This document shows positions 11,730-22,254 of a stretch of DNA of 64,000 bases, one piece after another. The notes beneath the pieces were generated by a model. That model worked only from the letters and a program-made list of their open reading frames with translations. It was not told the origin of the DNA and made no database searches. The number at the start of each line of letters is the position of its first letter. The first letter of the stretch is position 1. The position numbers and the translations under genes were made by a program. Source of the stretch: Clusia tigrina (lineage: Eukaryota > Arthropoda > Insecta > Diptera > Clusiidae); contig OV050032.1 of the NCBI GenBank assembly GCA_920105625.2, forward strand, positions 203,760,758-203,824,757. The letters are read 5' to 3'.

Positions 11730-11757
11730 TTCACACTCTCTCTCTTTCTCCGTATTT
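8590..11757. repeat. CT-rich 30-bp minisatellite with 324-330-bp higher-order repeats
   Basis: About 100 units of roughly 30 bases combine a CT-rich run (CCCTCTCTCTCTATCTTTC) with TCTATGTCACT or TCTATTTCACT. A distinctive variant, TCTGTCTCTATATGAC, marks superunits: its end falls at 9282, 9606, 9930, 10260 and 10584, giving periods of 324, 324, 330 and 324 bases. Outside that block the marker spacing becomes irregular (about 92, 416, 154 and 216 bases). Because the unit is divisible by three and nearly stop-free, all plus-strand frames are open over long distances (the longest about 835 codons, Ser/Leu/Phe-rich). They are best seen as repeat artefacts: composition is set by the CT motif and no start context or domain stands out. 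Confidence 0.92.
8657..8714 (+). repeat. Left copy of a direct repeat flanking the CT satellite
   Basis: AAATCACATTTTTG, a 10-base insert, then GCTCACTGACAGTTAATCGA and GCAATGATTCATAT. The same sequence without the insert is found at 11762-11808, just right of the array. The pair shows that the satellite and its edge were duplicated together. Confidence 0.8.
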
Positions 11758-11761
11758 CAAC

Positions 11762-11808
11762 AAATCACAATTTTGCTCACTGACAGATAATCGAGCAATG
11801 ATTCATAT
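11762..11808 (+). repeat. Right copy of the direct repeat flanking the CT satellite
   Basis: AAATCACAATTTTGCTCACT, GACAGATAATCGAGC and AATGATTCATATA match 8657-8714 except for a 10-base gap and a couple of substitutions. The homology ends where unique sequence begins at about 11810. Confidence 0.8.
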
Positions 11809-13545
11809 AATTTTATATGCCAATGTAATGAAAACGACTGCAGCAGCACACAAAATAACGTCAAATGTTCAACAGAATTGCAACAGCAAAAACAACAACA
11901 ACAACAACACCAACAACACCACCAATCAACCAACCAACCAACAACAACTGAAACTGCAACTGTTTTGACCGAGTTGAATGTACTTGCAGCATTGGAAGCA
12001 AAAACCTCGATCTAAATACAAGCATACAAAAGCGCTCAGATGCACATGCACAACCACGTATACACACACATACACACACACAAACACGCGCATAAACACG
12101 AATGTGCCTGTGTGCGTGTCTGAATTTATACTGCGCGCATTTTGGTTCACTGAAAGCGCGTTAAGCTTTTTTCGTCAAGTTTTGTGATATTTTTCCGCTT
12201 GTGCAGCGGGCAACGGAAATGCAACATGAGGCGGGGAGTGTTGGTGGTGGTGGCATAGGCCGGTAGAGTGTTGCTCAGAGGGGAGGGGGAAGGGTGGACT
12301 GTATAGTACGGCATGAACAGCGCTTTTATGATCCACTGACTCAAACTACACCCTTGGACCAGTTTTCGGCCCTGAGCCATTCCAAGAAACTTTTGCTTGG
12401 TTGGCGGAGGTACGTGGAAAAGTTCTCTGACAGGTCATGGAACAATAAAGTTGTTGCATGTTGCGTTGATGCAAGTGTCAATATTGCAACATCATGTAAA
12501 ACGAAAAATAGATGATGCAACTGCCACAGCCAATCCATGTGAATTCACACGCGCAACTTCAGATCCAAATCAGGGTCCTTCCAGCAGGGTTCCTTCCAAC
12601 AGACTTAACACAACGGGGGCGTCGAAGTGTGTGCTGAATGTGGGGTCCAAATATAGGTCAAAAATAGTGTGGGTCAAAAATAGGATAGATTAAAAATTTA
12701 GAGATCAAAAAGTTGTCCAAAAAACCGGGAGATTTTGACAGAATGGCGTTATGATTGAGTTCAATAAAACACCAGTTCCTGAGGCAATGTCATGAATCTG
12801 CAGTCCACCACTGTGTTGACTCCTGCAACACTGCAACCAGACGTGGTACAAATTCACTCTATTGTCAGCTGCTTTCGTTGAAGGTTTCGTTGAATTAAAT
12901 TGCTTAAAGTTGAGGGTCGTCCATTTGTGGGGAGCCACAGCCACTAAATTCTCAGTACAAGTTACTTCAGTTTTGACACACACGTCCACTCTAGCGTGAT
13001 GTTTTGTTCATCATCACCATTCAGCTTATAGGAATATTAGACTGTTATATTAGACTTTGAGTATGAATATTATATGTGAGTATGTACATCTGCATCCCTG
13101 TCGCGAAAACCCGAAGGTGGTGTCCAAGTAGCGTAGGAGTCATCATCAAAGAACCATCACTAGTTCCAGTGGCATCTATTTGAGTTGGAATGAACGGCGT
13201 TTTTCTCCCAACTCCCAGCACACTGATTCTAGCGTTTAGAACTAGTTCAGGAATACGAGTTTAGAGGCAGTTATAAGACCTACTTCAGTAGTAGCTTAAC
13301 TATAAAGATTTGAGTCTTCTTCAACAACGATCATGGATGTTTGTAGCTTCCTTAGGAACACTGTTTTTTGCATTGGGATATTCTACTGTACAAAGGATAC
13401 TGTATTTTGTAAGGATTCTTAAATTTCGTTAACCAAACGTATTCCCAGGGGATCAAAGTAACTTGTTGTGAGATCCCACTGGGAAGTTCGATCAATGTTT
13501 AATGCATTAAATGCATCTTCGCAGCGTAGTTGTAAAATCTTTGGA
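11809..13545. other. Unique non-coding DNA with CAA and CA microsatellites
   Basis: CAA/CCAAC-rich sequence at 11885-11950 and CA-rich sequence at 12058-12095 are simple repeats. The remainder to 13545 shows no gene. Minus-strand frames around 11861-12150 are translations of the microsatellites. Confidence 0.5.
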
Positions 13546-13790
13546 GTAATTATGGACTGATCTTCTGGGATTCATTGGAGTTATTATGGCTGATCATCTG
13601 GGCTTGATTGGAGTTATTATGGTCTGATCTTCTGGGCTTGATTGGAGTTATTATGGACTGATATTCTGGGCTTTATTGATGAATATCGTAAGACTTCGCA
13701 GTTGTTGGTTGATTTGTTGGTGCATTTATTGGTGCATTTGATGGTTGATTTATTGGTGCATTTATTGGTGCATTTGTTGGTGCATTTTGA
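13546..13790. repeat. ~35-bp and ~12-bp tandem repeats
   Basis: TTGGAGTTATTATGG(A)CTGATCTTCTGGG recurs about four times between 13546 and 13675 at intervals near 35 bases. It is followed by six to eight copies of TTGGTGCATTTA/G between 13705 and 13785. The plus frame reads LLVHLLVHL, a product of the 12-bp unit. Confidence 0.8.
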
Positions 13791-14029
13791 GGTTTTATAT
13801 ATTTCAATTCAATTTCGATTTTTCCCGTGCAATTTTCTCCTCATTTCCCACATTTTCATACTTTGTTGTCTACAATCGCACACTGTTATAAGTGCGGCCA
13901 TATAGCGAAGCGATTAAAAATAGTTACAAGATAACAATCCGAGAGGCTCCTTATCTCGCAACTATTCTCACATATTCTCGCAAATTTCTCGCATGATAAG
14001 CTCTGATTTGCGGCTTAGCTTCTCGCAGC

Positions 14030-14301
14030 TGTTGGGGACTGTTGTGACGTCATGCAGTACAAAGTGGATATGGTATATTTAAGGGAGGCGTATGTCGGAA
14101 TAGATGCATGCGAGTCGGGTTGCGAGAACTGACCAAAGCGAAACTGAACTCGAGCTTTGTTATTATTCTTCTGGATTAAGTTTAGTTTGGTCCTAGCTAG
14201 TTAGAGAGGTTTACGTGGCTGTCGAGGGCAAGGACACTCGGCAGAAGATATACTTAGGCTATGCGGAGGCCCATTGTGGTGTCACTAGTTTGGGCCCAAC
14301 A
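14030..14301 (+). mobile_element. Candidate solo LTR (272 bp) bounded by TGTTGGG/CCCAACA
   Basis: The segment starts TGTTGGGGACTGTTGTGACG and ends GGGCCCAACA, giving a perfect 7-base terminal inverted repeat with the canonical TG...CA ends. Inside are a TATATTTAAGG promoter-like box at about 14073 and, further on, GGATTAAG, a possible weak polyadenylation signal. TGTTGGGG starts are common among BEL/Pao and some Ty3 LTRs. No flanking target duplication is visible (GCAGC versus ATATA), and neither a primer-binding site nor internal genes are seen, so it would be an old solo or edge-damaged LTR. The alternative is chance inverted ends on unique DNA. Confidence 0.4.
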
Positions 14302-15554
14302 ATATATAAAAGCGAGTACAGCATTTTTTATGAGTTTGAAAATATGGACGGCGAAGTGCGCCTCGATCATGTTCGCGGGTGAAACTTTAGAAACCCGAAA
14401 GTCTTCTCTGGTTCGTACGGTTCGAACCTCCCTGAACCCTTTCGTTCAGTAATATGTCGGGTTCATGTCCATGTGTGTGTTTGGATGTGTCCATGTGTGT
14501 GTTTGTGTTTGTCTCCGTGTGTGTGTGTTTATAGTTATGTATTCGATCCGATAAATTTGAGCAGTGCAGACACGTTGCCTAATTAACCCAAATCACACGT
14601 TTCTACTCACATTTGCATGCACTCGACCTCCCTTTGCCACCACTCCCACTCCATGCAGAAGCAATTTAGCAATTATTAACTATACCAAGCAACCACGCAG
14701 TGCCGAATGTAGGAGGTACATACACACTACATGCATGATTTTGGCCATTCACATTCCAATTTGAAAATAGAAATGAATTTATGTACATTTTTAGAGGCTA
14801 TTTGCGAAGCGGGTCAATTCAGTTCATTCACTGCGTTTGAACTGCTAACGAAGGAAAAACTTTTCAGCTCACGTCACGGAAAATGTCAACCTTGCTGCTG
14901 CATTATTTGCAGTCGTTGTTGTTGTGATTGTTAAAATTGTTGTTGTTGTGATTGTTGTTGTTGTGATTGTACTTATTGCTGTAATTGTCGAGTAAACTCA
15001 AAATACATACAGAGACACACACACACAAACGTACCTAATTGCTCACAAAAGCTCTCCTGCCATCCAAGCTTGATGCCTGCATCAACGGCAAAACGTGAGT
15101 TCAGACACACACACACGCACACATATATACACTTATGCACACATCCCCACACAAACCCACACTATCTCAAATACCCATGCAGTTATGACCTCGGCGCGCG
15201 CCAAATACAGAGAATAAACATTCAAAAGCAACTGCGAATGCGAGGCAGCATTCTGATGTGATGTGATGTCAGATTGCTCAGATTTCGCTCTGTTCTGAGA
15301 CTTCTCTGCTGACACTGCACCAAGCGCACTGACTGCTGTTTGAGTGAATATTCCGAGCTCCTGAAATAGGAGACGAGGACATGATACATATTCACTCAGA
15401 TGCTTGATCATCATCACTGCGTGATTGGGCAGTGAAAGACCGCACTTCCTATATGCATCTTTTATTGTGAAGATCATACCAAAATAGGAGTCACAAAGGG
15501 AACTATGCGTACCCCTCAGAAACCCACCTTCTAGGGAAAAATTGTGATTATTAG
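14302..15554. other. Non-coding DNA with GT, TTG and CA tracts
   Basis: GTGT-rich sequence lies at 14470-14530, TTGTTG/GATTGTTG repeats at 14915-14965 and CA tracts at 15015-15032 and 15104-15125. No gene is apparent. Confidence 0.5.
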
Positions 15555-15812
15555 AGAGAAACTAAGTACACCATAAAAATGTAAAAGAAGTAAGGAATAT
15601 AAAACAAGAGAAGGATATAAAAGAAGTAAGGAATAGAAAAGAAGTAGGAAATGTTAAAGAAATAAGGAATATTAAAGAAGTAAGGAATAGAAAGAAAGTA
15701 AGAGATAGAAAAGAACTTAGGAACAGAAAAGAACAAAGGAATATAAAGGAAGTAAGAAGTTGAAAAGAAGTAAGGAACAGAAAAGAAGTAAGAAATAGAA
15801 AAGAACGTAGCT
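15555..15812. repeat. 19-bp tandem repeat (AAGAAGTAAGGAATAGAAA)
   Basis: About a dozen imperfect copies of AAGAAGTAAGGAATAGAAA run through this block. It directly adjoins the Tc1-like relic, and the minus-strand frame runs from the relic into the array, where it encodes a Phe/Ser/Tyr-rich repeat. The repeat part is not transposase. Confidence 0.85.
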
Positions 15813-15814
15813 CT

Positions 15815-16300
15815 AATGCATCCTTCAGGTCTTTCATCCTTAATGTTTTTTTTTTTTTGAATGTGTGATTCTACTTCGCTCCATAAGGAATCATTTGATT
15901 TGACGGGGGGTAAGTGGGATGACGATTGGAGTTGCTTTGGCATATTATAGTGCAACCACTCCTTGACTATATAGGATATGTGTGTTTTGGGCCGTTATCC
16001 TCTTGGAAGTAGCAATCGGCTCTTAGACCAAATTTGCGTGTGGATCCCTTCAAATTTATTTTAAAACTGTTTCAAACACATCGGTCCATATTTGTGTTCA
16101 CAAATTGCAGACTTTCAACTGCATTTGCCGACTGACAGGATACCTCAGAGCTTGGTCGAACCTGCACAGTTGGAATAAGGTTTTTAGGTTGAAGATCTTC
16201 CACACTCTCGCTCCAAGGTCGGACATTCTGTTTGTCATCGCAGCCAAAAAAAATGTATCTTCCTTTCATCCGTAAATAACACTATCCTGGGAGATAATTA
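15815..16300 (-). pseudogene. Tc1-like transposase relic
   Basis: Minus-strand pieces follow the order of Tc1-family transposases. RIVLFTDERKI at about 16290 stands where the second catalytic aspartate motif (FSDE/FTDE) is expected. It is followed by FGCDDKQNVRPW and LQPKNLIPTVQV. After a decayed stretch come the KTHISYIVKEWL-like block near 15960 and LHYNMPKQLQS ... SLWSEVES at about 15870-15950, matching the usual KEWL...DLNPIEHLWxELE end. Frameshifts and stops separate the blocks and the N-terminal DNA-binding half is missing. I did not find terminal inverted repeats. The 3' end is lost at the boundary with the 19-bp array. Confidence 0.75.
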
Positions 16301-17246
16301 AGACGTCATGAAGGACATGAAGGGGGACAATTCAAACACTCAAATCCAGAAAAGAGGCAGCTACCAATAAAGCAGCAGCTAAGACGACTAAAACGGCCCG
16401 TACACCCGTAGACTTAGCAACTCGAAATTTTAAGAAAAAGTTAGACCGACTACAAGAATAGGCCACAACCTAAGCTAATTGAACCCTTGAGCAAAAGCTG
16501 ACATCCTGTTAGATCGTCTACGAGATTAGGCCACATCCTAATATAACGTTTCTAGCTGATGTCCTGCGAAATGAAGCAGACGTGGTAGTTAAAAGAAGGC
16601 GATATTGACAGTACTGTATCTTTATCATAGTATTTAGAGGAGGTTTGTATAGGCGTGACAAATCTGACGGCCCAACTTTGAATGCAGCACAATTTTCGTT
16701 ACAGTCTTCACCTGATATAAAACACAGTGTGTTCAGGTCAGGTTCTTGCAGCTGGCTTCTATACGTTCAATATGGTTGTAAAGTCGACCAAAGAAACAAG
16801 TTATCCATGGAAGCTTTTGTTAACTCGTATGTAATACATATTTTTGAAATGATTATGGTCTCTGGGAGCGATATCCGCACTTACTGGTAAAGTGTGAGAC
16901 ACCTTTCAAGGCAATTGTCTTTACTGAGCCATCGGACAACATCGGTGAACATCACAAAGTCGCCATGTAGATGATAAGGCGCTTCCTTGTAGGTTTCTAT
17001 GTGGAACTGTTAAGGTGCTGGGCCACGCAATGCCTTGTCAAACTAATTTCTTGCATGGAAGGAATGGTGGTAGGAAATGATTCAAATAATGAAACTAATT
17101 CGACCCCAATGCAAAACGCAAAGGAGGAGAATGCGGATGAACCTTGTGATGTGTCCTTGTTCACGTATCAACATCTAAACAAAACATTTCTAGCTTGCAT
17201 ATGGTAAGCAGAATTTAGCAAGTCATCAAGTTTACGCTACCTCCGC
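16301..17246. other. Unique DNA with a weak ~100-bp duplication, no gene
   Basis: Phrases such as CTACAAGAATAGGCCACAACCTAA (16451) and CTACGAGATTAGGCCACATCCTAA (16518) show a partial tandem duplication about 70 bases apart. Frames at 16645-16890 and 16971-17207 lack recognisable motifs. Confidence 0.4.
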
Positions 17247-17411
17247 ATGCCTAGCCCAGTACCTGCCCCAGTAGATACCCCAATATCTGCTCCGGTACCA
17301 ACCCCAGTATCTGCTTCGGTACCAAGCCCAGTATCTGCTTCGGTACCAACCCCAGTACCTGCCCCACTACTTACCCCAGTACCATACACAGTACCTGTTC
17401 GTGGTTCTTAG
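17247..17411 (+). CDS. Small ORF of Pro/Val repeats on a 24-bp minisatellite (doubtful gene)
   Basis: An ATG at 17247 opens 54 codons ending at TAG 17409-17411. The peptide is built from 8-residue units of the type PVSASVPT/PVSAPVPT, after a MPSPVPAPVD start. The DNA repeat unit is 24 bases (CCAGTATCTGCTTCGGTACC core), so the repeat keeps frame, and variation between units is largely Ser/Pro/Thr swaps. Pro-Val-Ala repeats resemble cuticle or low-complexity secreted proteins, but there is no signal peptide, start context is ordinary (CGCATGC) and no partner exon is evident. It could equally be a GC-rich minisatellite without function. Confidence 0.2.
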   Translation: MPSPVPAPVDTPISAPVPTPVSASVPSPVSASVPTPVPAPLLTPVPYTVPVRGS

Positions 17412-18330
17412 CCCACCACCTTCAGTGTCAACCAGAATTTCATTTCAGTGGGATGCGTGAGTGCGGAAGAAGTGCCTGAAATACGCTTTGAGCCCCCCAG
17501 CAACCGCCACGGCATTATTCCATATAACCACACAAGAATCGTCCTGTCCACAACTGACTGTTCAGCATTCAGAATTGGGCTTCTTTCCGCTAACAACATT
17601 AAGTTCATTACCTCCTCCAAGCAACAAAAGTGGCAAACAGAATCTGCTCAAAGCATTAGCAGCGCCATCTACCGCCATTCAGCATTCGAAATTCGAAATT
17701 CACCACCGAAAGCTCTGCTCGGTGTGCTGCTGCCGAAAGCTTTATTTGCTTACAGATTTTCCCACCAGGTGTGGTTGGTTGTGCTCCATGGTGTGTAAGG
17801 CAAGGCAAGGCAAGGCACTCTGAGCATGGAAAGCTCCGCATCGCAAAATTGGAGAAACTCCACGGAAATGTACAACACCATTGGAGAGTTTCCTGTCGTC
17901 CACGTACTTGGGAATGTTTCCACACGAAACTCCCTCCCTTCAGCATGTGGATATAATAATAAGGTTTATACTCTGCTTTATTGGCAAAAAGAAGGCACAA
18001 ATCGGCATAGATAACAATCAAAAGGGTCAAAATAAGGGGAAGTAAGGTTTAAACTATTACAAAGTTGATTACTTTATTATTATTGCTATTATTATTATTA
18101 TTATTATTATCACCATCACCTACACCGCAATTAAGTCTGCAAGGGGTGGGGAGAATGATTACCAGAAAGTAACCCCTTCCACTCGAAGAAAAAGAGATTT
18201 GGAAAGGAGCCATTTTTCACACCATGCCCTTCTCATAAGTTTTATCATTTCCTTTTTCAAACTTTGCATTCTTCATTAGAGCGGAAACTTTATGCGGAGT
18301 AGGCTATTAGGCGGTTAGGCTAACCTTTCT
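17412..18330. other. No gene recognised; ATT microsatellite
   Basis: Overlapping frames on both strands at 17448-18030 share no motif with a known family. An ATT tract lies at 18073-18110. Confidence 0.4.
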
Positions 18331-18490
18331 TAACACCCACAGAATGGGCTACCTAGTCTAGACTGGGGCATGCCAAGGATCTAACGGGGTACCTAAGATT
18401 AGACTGAGGCAACAAGCTAAGGAACTAATGGGGTACTTAGACTAGACTTAGGCAAGCTAAGGAACTAATGGGTGCGTACTACCTAAAATG
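18331..18490. repeat. ~50-bp imperfect repeat (AAGCTAAGGAACTAATGGGG)
   Basis: CTAGACTGGGGCA...AAGGATCTAACGGGGTACCTA, then a second and third version with GGAACTAATGGGGTACTTAG, are spaced about 50 bases apart. Three decayed units are visible. Confidence 0.65.
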
Positions 18491-18995
18491 TTTCAAATCA
18501 CTCTCATCACGCTTTCGAAGAATAACCTAAGACTAATGACAGGCAGGACTATGTAAACTGTTCAAAGTGGGCGCAGCTTCCGATAACTTCTGCAGATATT
18601 GATGAATGAAGGAAGGAGAGACGTTTGAGATGCATACATGAAGCAATGACGTTTGAGATGAGTGCATAAATGAGAGAAGGGAGCATAAACGAAGCAGAAA
18701 AGTCTCAGCAAATCCCCGCTCTCCTAATGCATTCTCGGAATATACACTTGGGAGTCTTCCAAGGGTTCGCTTAGTCATGTGACGTGTCTGTACTCAAAGC
18801 TATGTCTCAAGTATGTAATCCAGAAGCTTCAAAAAGCTTAAGGAAAACTTTCAATGGGGGCACAACAGATCTTCAGGATGCAGTGGAGGTGTCCTCAGAG
18901 CCATAATAGAAAAATAAAAACAATTGTTAGTTCTTTAAATGGAATGTAAATGACCAGAATTTATTTTCAACGATATTTAGTTCACTTTTATAGAT
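18491..18995. other. Unique non-coding DNA
   Basis: A short GAGATG/CATAAATGA-type near-duplication occurs at 18625-18670. Nothing else stands out. Confidence 0.4.
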
Positions 18996-19058
18996 GAAGA
19001 CGAAGATGATGATGGATGAAGATAATGATGTTGATGTTGATGTTGTTGATGATGATGT

Positions 19059-19095
<37 letters not shown>

Positions 19096-19223
19096 AGATG
19101 ATAGATGAAGATGATGATGATGATGATTATGATGATGATGATGATAATGATGATGTTGATGATGTTGAGGATGATGATGATGCTGATGAAGATGATGATG
19201 ATGATGATGATGATGCTGATGAA

Positions 19224-19296
<73 letters not shown>

Positions 19297-19306
19297 CTGA
19301 TGCTGG

Positions 19307-19347
<41 letters not shown>

Positions 19348-19420
19348 TTGATGATGGTGATGATGGTGATGCTGCTGCTGCTGCTGCTGCTGCTGCTAAT
19401 GATGATGATGATGTTAATGT
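18996..19420. repeat. Compound GAT/GCT trinucleotide microsatellite
   Basis: About 400 bases of GAT repeats are interrupted by GAA, GTT and GCT units and by two pure GCT runs (19311-19336 and 19369-19396). The tract is open in several frames, giving poly-Asp with poly-Ala, poly-Met with poly-Leu, or poly-Ser on the other strand. An ATG at 19098 opens 157 codons that run through into about 45 codons of non-repeat sequence before a stop at 19571, but that tail has no recognisable domain. It is a microsatellite. Confidence 0.9.
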
Positions 19421-19794
19421 TGATAATGTGGGTAGGAGCATAATAATTTACGCAGTTTTAAACTGGCCTCAAAGTAGAGTTACGTTTTGTGCCGTTCAGA
19501 GTCGTTCCGCATACAGAGAGAGTGGTGGCGAAGATGCGCTCCTCCACTTTGAGTTAAGTTTCGTCATTTAATGGAACCTGAAGTCATCTCCTTTTGTGGC
19601 ATAGTCATAAATATTTCTACGAAATGTCCTTTCTGTAAACATATTTCGTCCTTGCCCTTCTATGTTGATCCTGCGAGCCTTTAAAGTCACCATAAATGTA
19701 TATCTTTAATCTATTCTTGAGCAGTAAAATTAAATTTCATACCTTTCATTGCCAACTTTTATTCTCTTTACCATTTTTCAGCACACTGGTCCTT

Positions 19795-20050
19795 AAAGAA
19801 TAGCTTTGTTACCCTCGGTTCTCGAAGAATCCCATTGTTGATCTCGCTTCTCGAAGAATGCCATTATTGACCTCAGTTCTTGATGAATGTAATTGTCGCC
19901 CTCGATCCTTGAACAATCGCATTGTTACCCTCGGTCCTTGGAGAATCGCATTGTTGCCCTTCGCCTTTGATGGATCCAATTGTTGCCCTCGCTCCTAGAA
20001 AAAGGCTTTGTTGCGTTTCCTCCTTGAAGAGTCCCATTCTTGCTCTCGCG
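19795..20050. repeat. ~33-bp imperfect tandem repeat (GTTGCCCTCGGTCCTTGAAGAA)
   Basis: Seven or so decayed units of the form ATTGTTGCCCTCGGTCCTTG followed by AAGAATCGC run in tandem. The changes are scattered, which suggests an old array. Confidence 0.75.
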
Positions 20051-20399
20051 GTGTCCGTCTTAGCGATGTTCTGGAAATGCCCAATTTAATAGCACTGATG
20101 CGGATCGTTGACACTGTGCTTACAACTTCCACAGTTCATTCCGATTAGAACGATATTAATTTATTTGTAGCTGATCAATTACTGATCTATATTGATCATC
20201 GCGCTTTCCTCAGCTGATTTGGCCACACCGATCCCTCCGTCTGTGCACTCTTTTCCAGCTCATTGGAGATAATTGAATTTGAATCTTCGCATCAACTTTG
20301 CCGGATGTTGAGGGCACAACCAGTTTGCTCTATGAGCTAAATCGGAGTAAGGACGCATATAACCCTATCTGGAGACTTTATATAAAATGTTCCCTGCTG

Positions 20400-21065
20400 G
20401 GTTCTTATAGACTCGACAAATTATCTCGAGAGTATATTAGGATGCTTTCTGGAATTTGTTGAAAGCAGGTGGAGCTGTCATTTGAATAGCTCCTTGAGTC
20501 CGAAGGGCGCCCACTACATACATGGGTCTAATATCAACATGGTTTCAGTCAGACGCCTGATCATTTTCTATCGTCCTAGTTCGACAAATTATCTCGGGAG
20601 TATCTTGCGATGCTTTCTGGAATTTGTTGAAAGCATACGGAGATGGATAAATGATCTCAGAGTAGCTTAGAATGTATTCTGGAACTTCTTGTAAGGTTTT
20701 TGTCGTCCTTTAATCTCGTGCAGAATTATCAGGACACAAATCCAACCATTATTTTGATGTCTAATGATAACGCCTAATTTATTTCCAGGGACGGAGTTTG
20801 ATAAAATGTTTCGGATTCTCCGAGCATCTTTTCTGGAATTAGTTGAAAGGACTTGGAGATAGTGGATTGATCTCAGAGTATCTTAGGATGATATTTGGAA
20901 GTAGTTGAAAGGAATTGGAGAAATCATCTTAATAAGGACACAAGCCCGACCATTATAGGGAGTAGTGGATAGTTAGATAGGATTGTTAAAGTAATGGATA
21001 GTCTCAAAGTATGTTAGCATTATTTCTGGAGTTTCTTGAAAAGCGGTGGAGATGGAGGCGTCATC
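20400..21065. repeat. Decayed repeats with TATCTTAGGATG..TTCTGGAA..GTTGAAAG units
   Basis: The string TCGACAAATTATCTCG occurs at 20413 and 20581 (168 bases apart), each followed by AGTAT..T...GATGCTTTCTGG and AATTTGTTGAAAGC. Further degenerate versions lie near 20663, 20825, 20876 and 21005. This is an old array with about 50-170-base spacing. Confidence 0.7.
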
Positions 21066-22254
21066 AGCGTCATTCCTCCTTTAGTGTCGTTCAGAATACT
21101 CCAAAATTGTTGCTGCATTATTCTGTATCCTGCAGTGCAGAACTAGGAGATATGTCGTCATAGACCTGAGCCAAGAAATGGGTCGAGTCCAAACATCGCT
21201 CTGCCCGGTTCCACACTCTCGACCTCGAGCATCCCCTCTACGGCAATGCGTCCCCTACCTGATTGATTCCACAATGTTCTCATTCTTAACGCGTTCTGCT
21301 CACAATTTTGTCGAATTGGCACGCATAAAAATTACTTTTCACTGTTGTTGTTGGTGTTGGTGTTGTTGTTGTTGTTGTTTGTTCATTGGCTTCGGTGGTT
21401 GTGCTGTGCGCGGTGCCTTTCTGGGTTCTTTCAAGGTTGTTCGGCCATTGACATTTTCATTATTTTTGGGCACTTTTTCAGTTCCTCTGCGGTCGTGTGT
21501 GAATGTGCGTTTCTTTTAAACGCTTTTTTTTCCTCTGCCTTCTGCGTTTGTCTTCCTTCATTGCCCGCGCGCATACTGAGCCAAATTTCGAGAACAGCCG
21601 CTGCTGGCATTGGTAATGAAATTTTTTACACAATAAGTAAAAGAATAAAGTGAAAAAAAGAACATCGACGATAAAGCAGCGAGCAGCGCGCAGCGGCGAT
21701 GTTGAGATTAACGCATAAAATTAAGAAAATGAACCAAGCGAAAACATTGAAAGAAAAAAGTGCGAGGTGGGTTTTTGCACGCGTGAATCGAACTGAAGGA
21801 GCGAAAATTAGGTTGTTCCGTGGTGGCGGAAGGGGCGTGCAGGAGATAAACATTTCAAATGCGAGCGCAGAGGCTCGTGAGTATGTGCGTGCGGACTTGT
21901 TTGTGTTTACATTTGGCGGTTTGACCGTACGCTCTCTCCCCCCAAAACCCTTCCGGACGGTACAAAGCGCGCAAAAATATGGTCGGATTTCGAAATTAGT
22001 TGAGGAACAAAGACAGAACCAGAGAAGCCACAACTGCTCCTCTACTAATGGCATTTAAGTGGGAGATAAAGCACGAGGCTGGGCTTAAACCGTCTTTAAC
22101 GAGCACACGAAACATTTTAATTTGTTCATTAAATTGTGTTGCTAAAACTGCGTTTTCATCTGCGCGAAATAGAAGTGCGTTTTTTTATTCTCTGTTGTTT
22201 TTTATATTAAAAGTTTGCCCAATTGAGGCGTTAACTGGCAAGATAAGGCATTAT
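21066..22254. other. Unclear region, no supported gene
   Basis: TTG/GTT tracts lie at 21343-21380. Between 21660 and 22060 both strands are open for 119-142 codons. The plus-strand frame from ATG 21699 is basic and shows no domain, and the minus-strand frame is hydrophobic. The overlap of two open frames in a GC-richer patch is suggestive but not enough for a call. Confidence 0.3.

Noticed and set aside
8584..11783. Very long plus-strand ORFs (up to 835 codons) of Ser/Leu/Phe repeats
   Set aside because: They translate the CT-rich 30-bp satellite, are open in several frames at once and have no domain or non-repeat region.
13870..13935. CYKCGHIAKR reading at about 13885 that looks like a retroviral-type zinc knuckle
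   Set aside because: The Cys/His spacing does not fit CCHC (the histidine follows the second cysteine by two residues and the last cysteine is missing), and stops follow closely.
19098..19571. Poly-Asp/poly-Ala ORF of 157 codons
   Set aside because: Encoded almost wholly by a GAT/GCT microsatellite; the 45-codon tail has no known motif.
21626..22058. Overlapping open frames on both strands (142 and 119 codons)
   Set aside because: No domain, signal peptide or splice sites recognised; a GC-richer patch can explain both.
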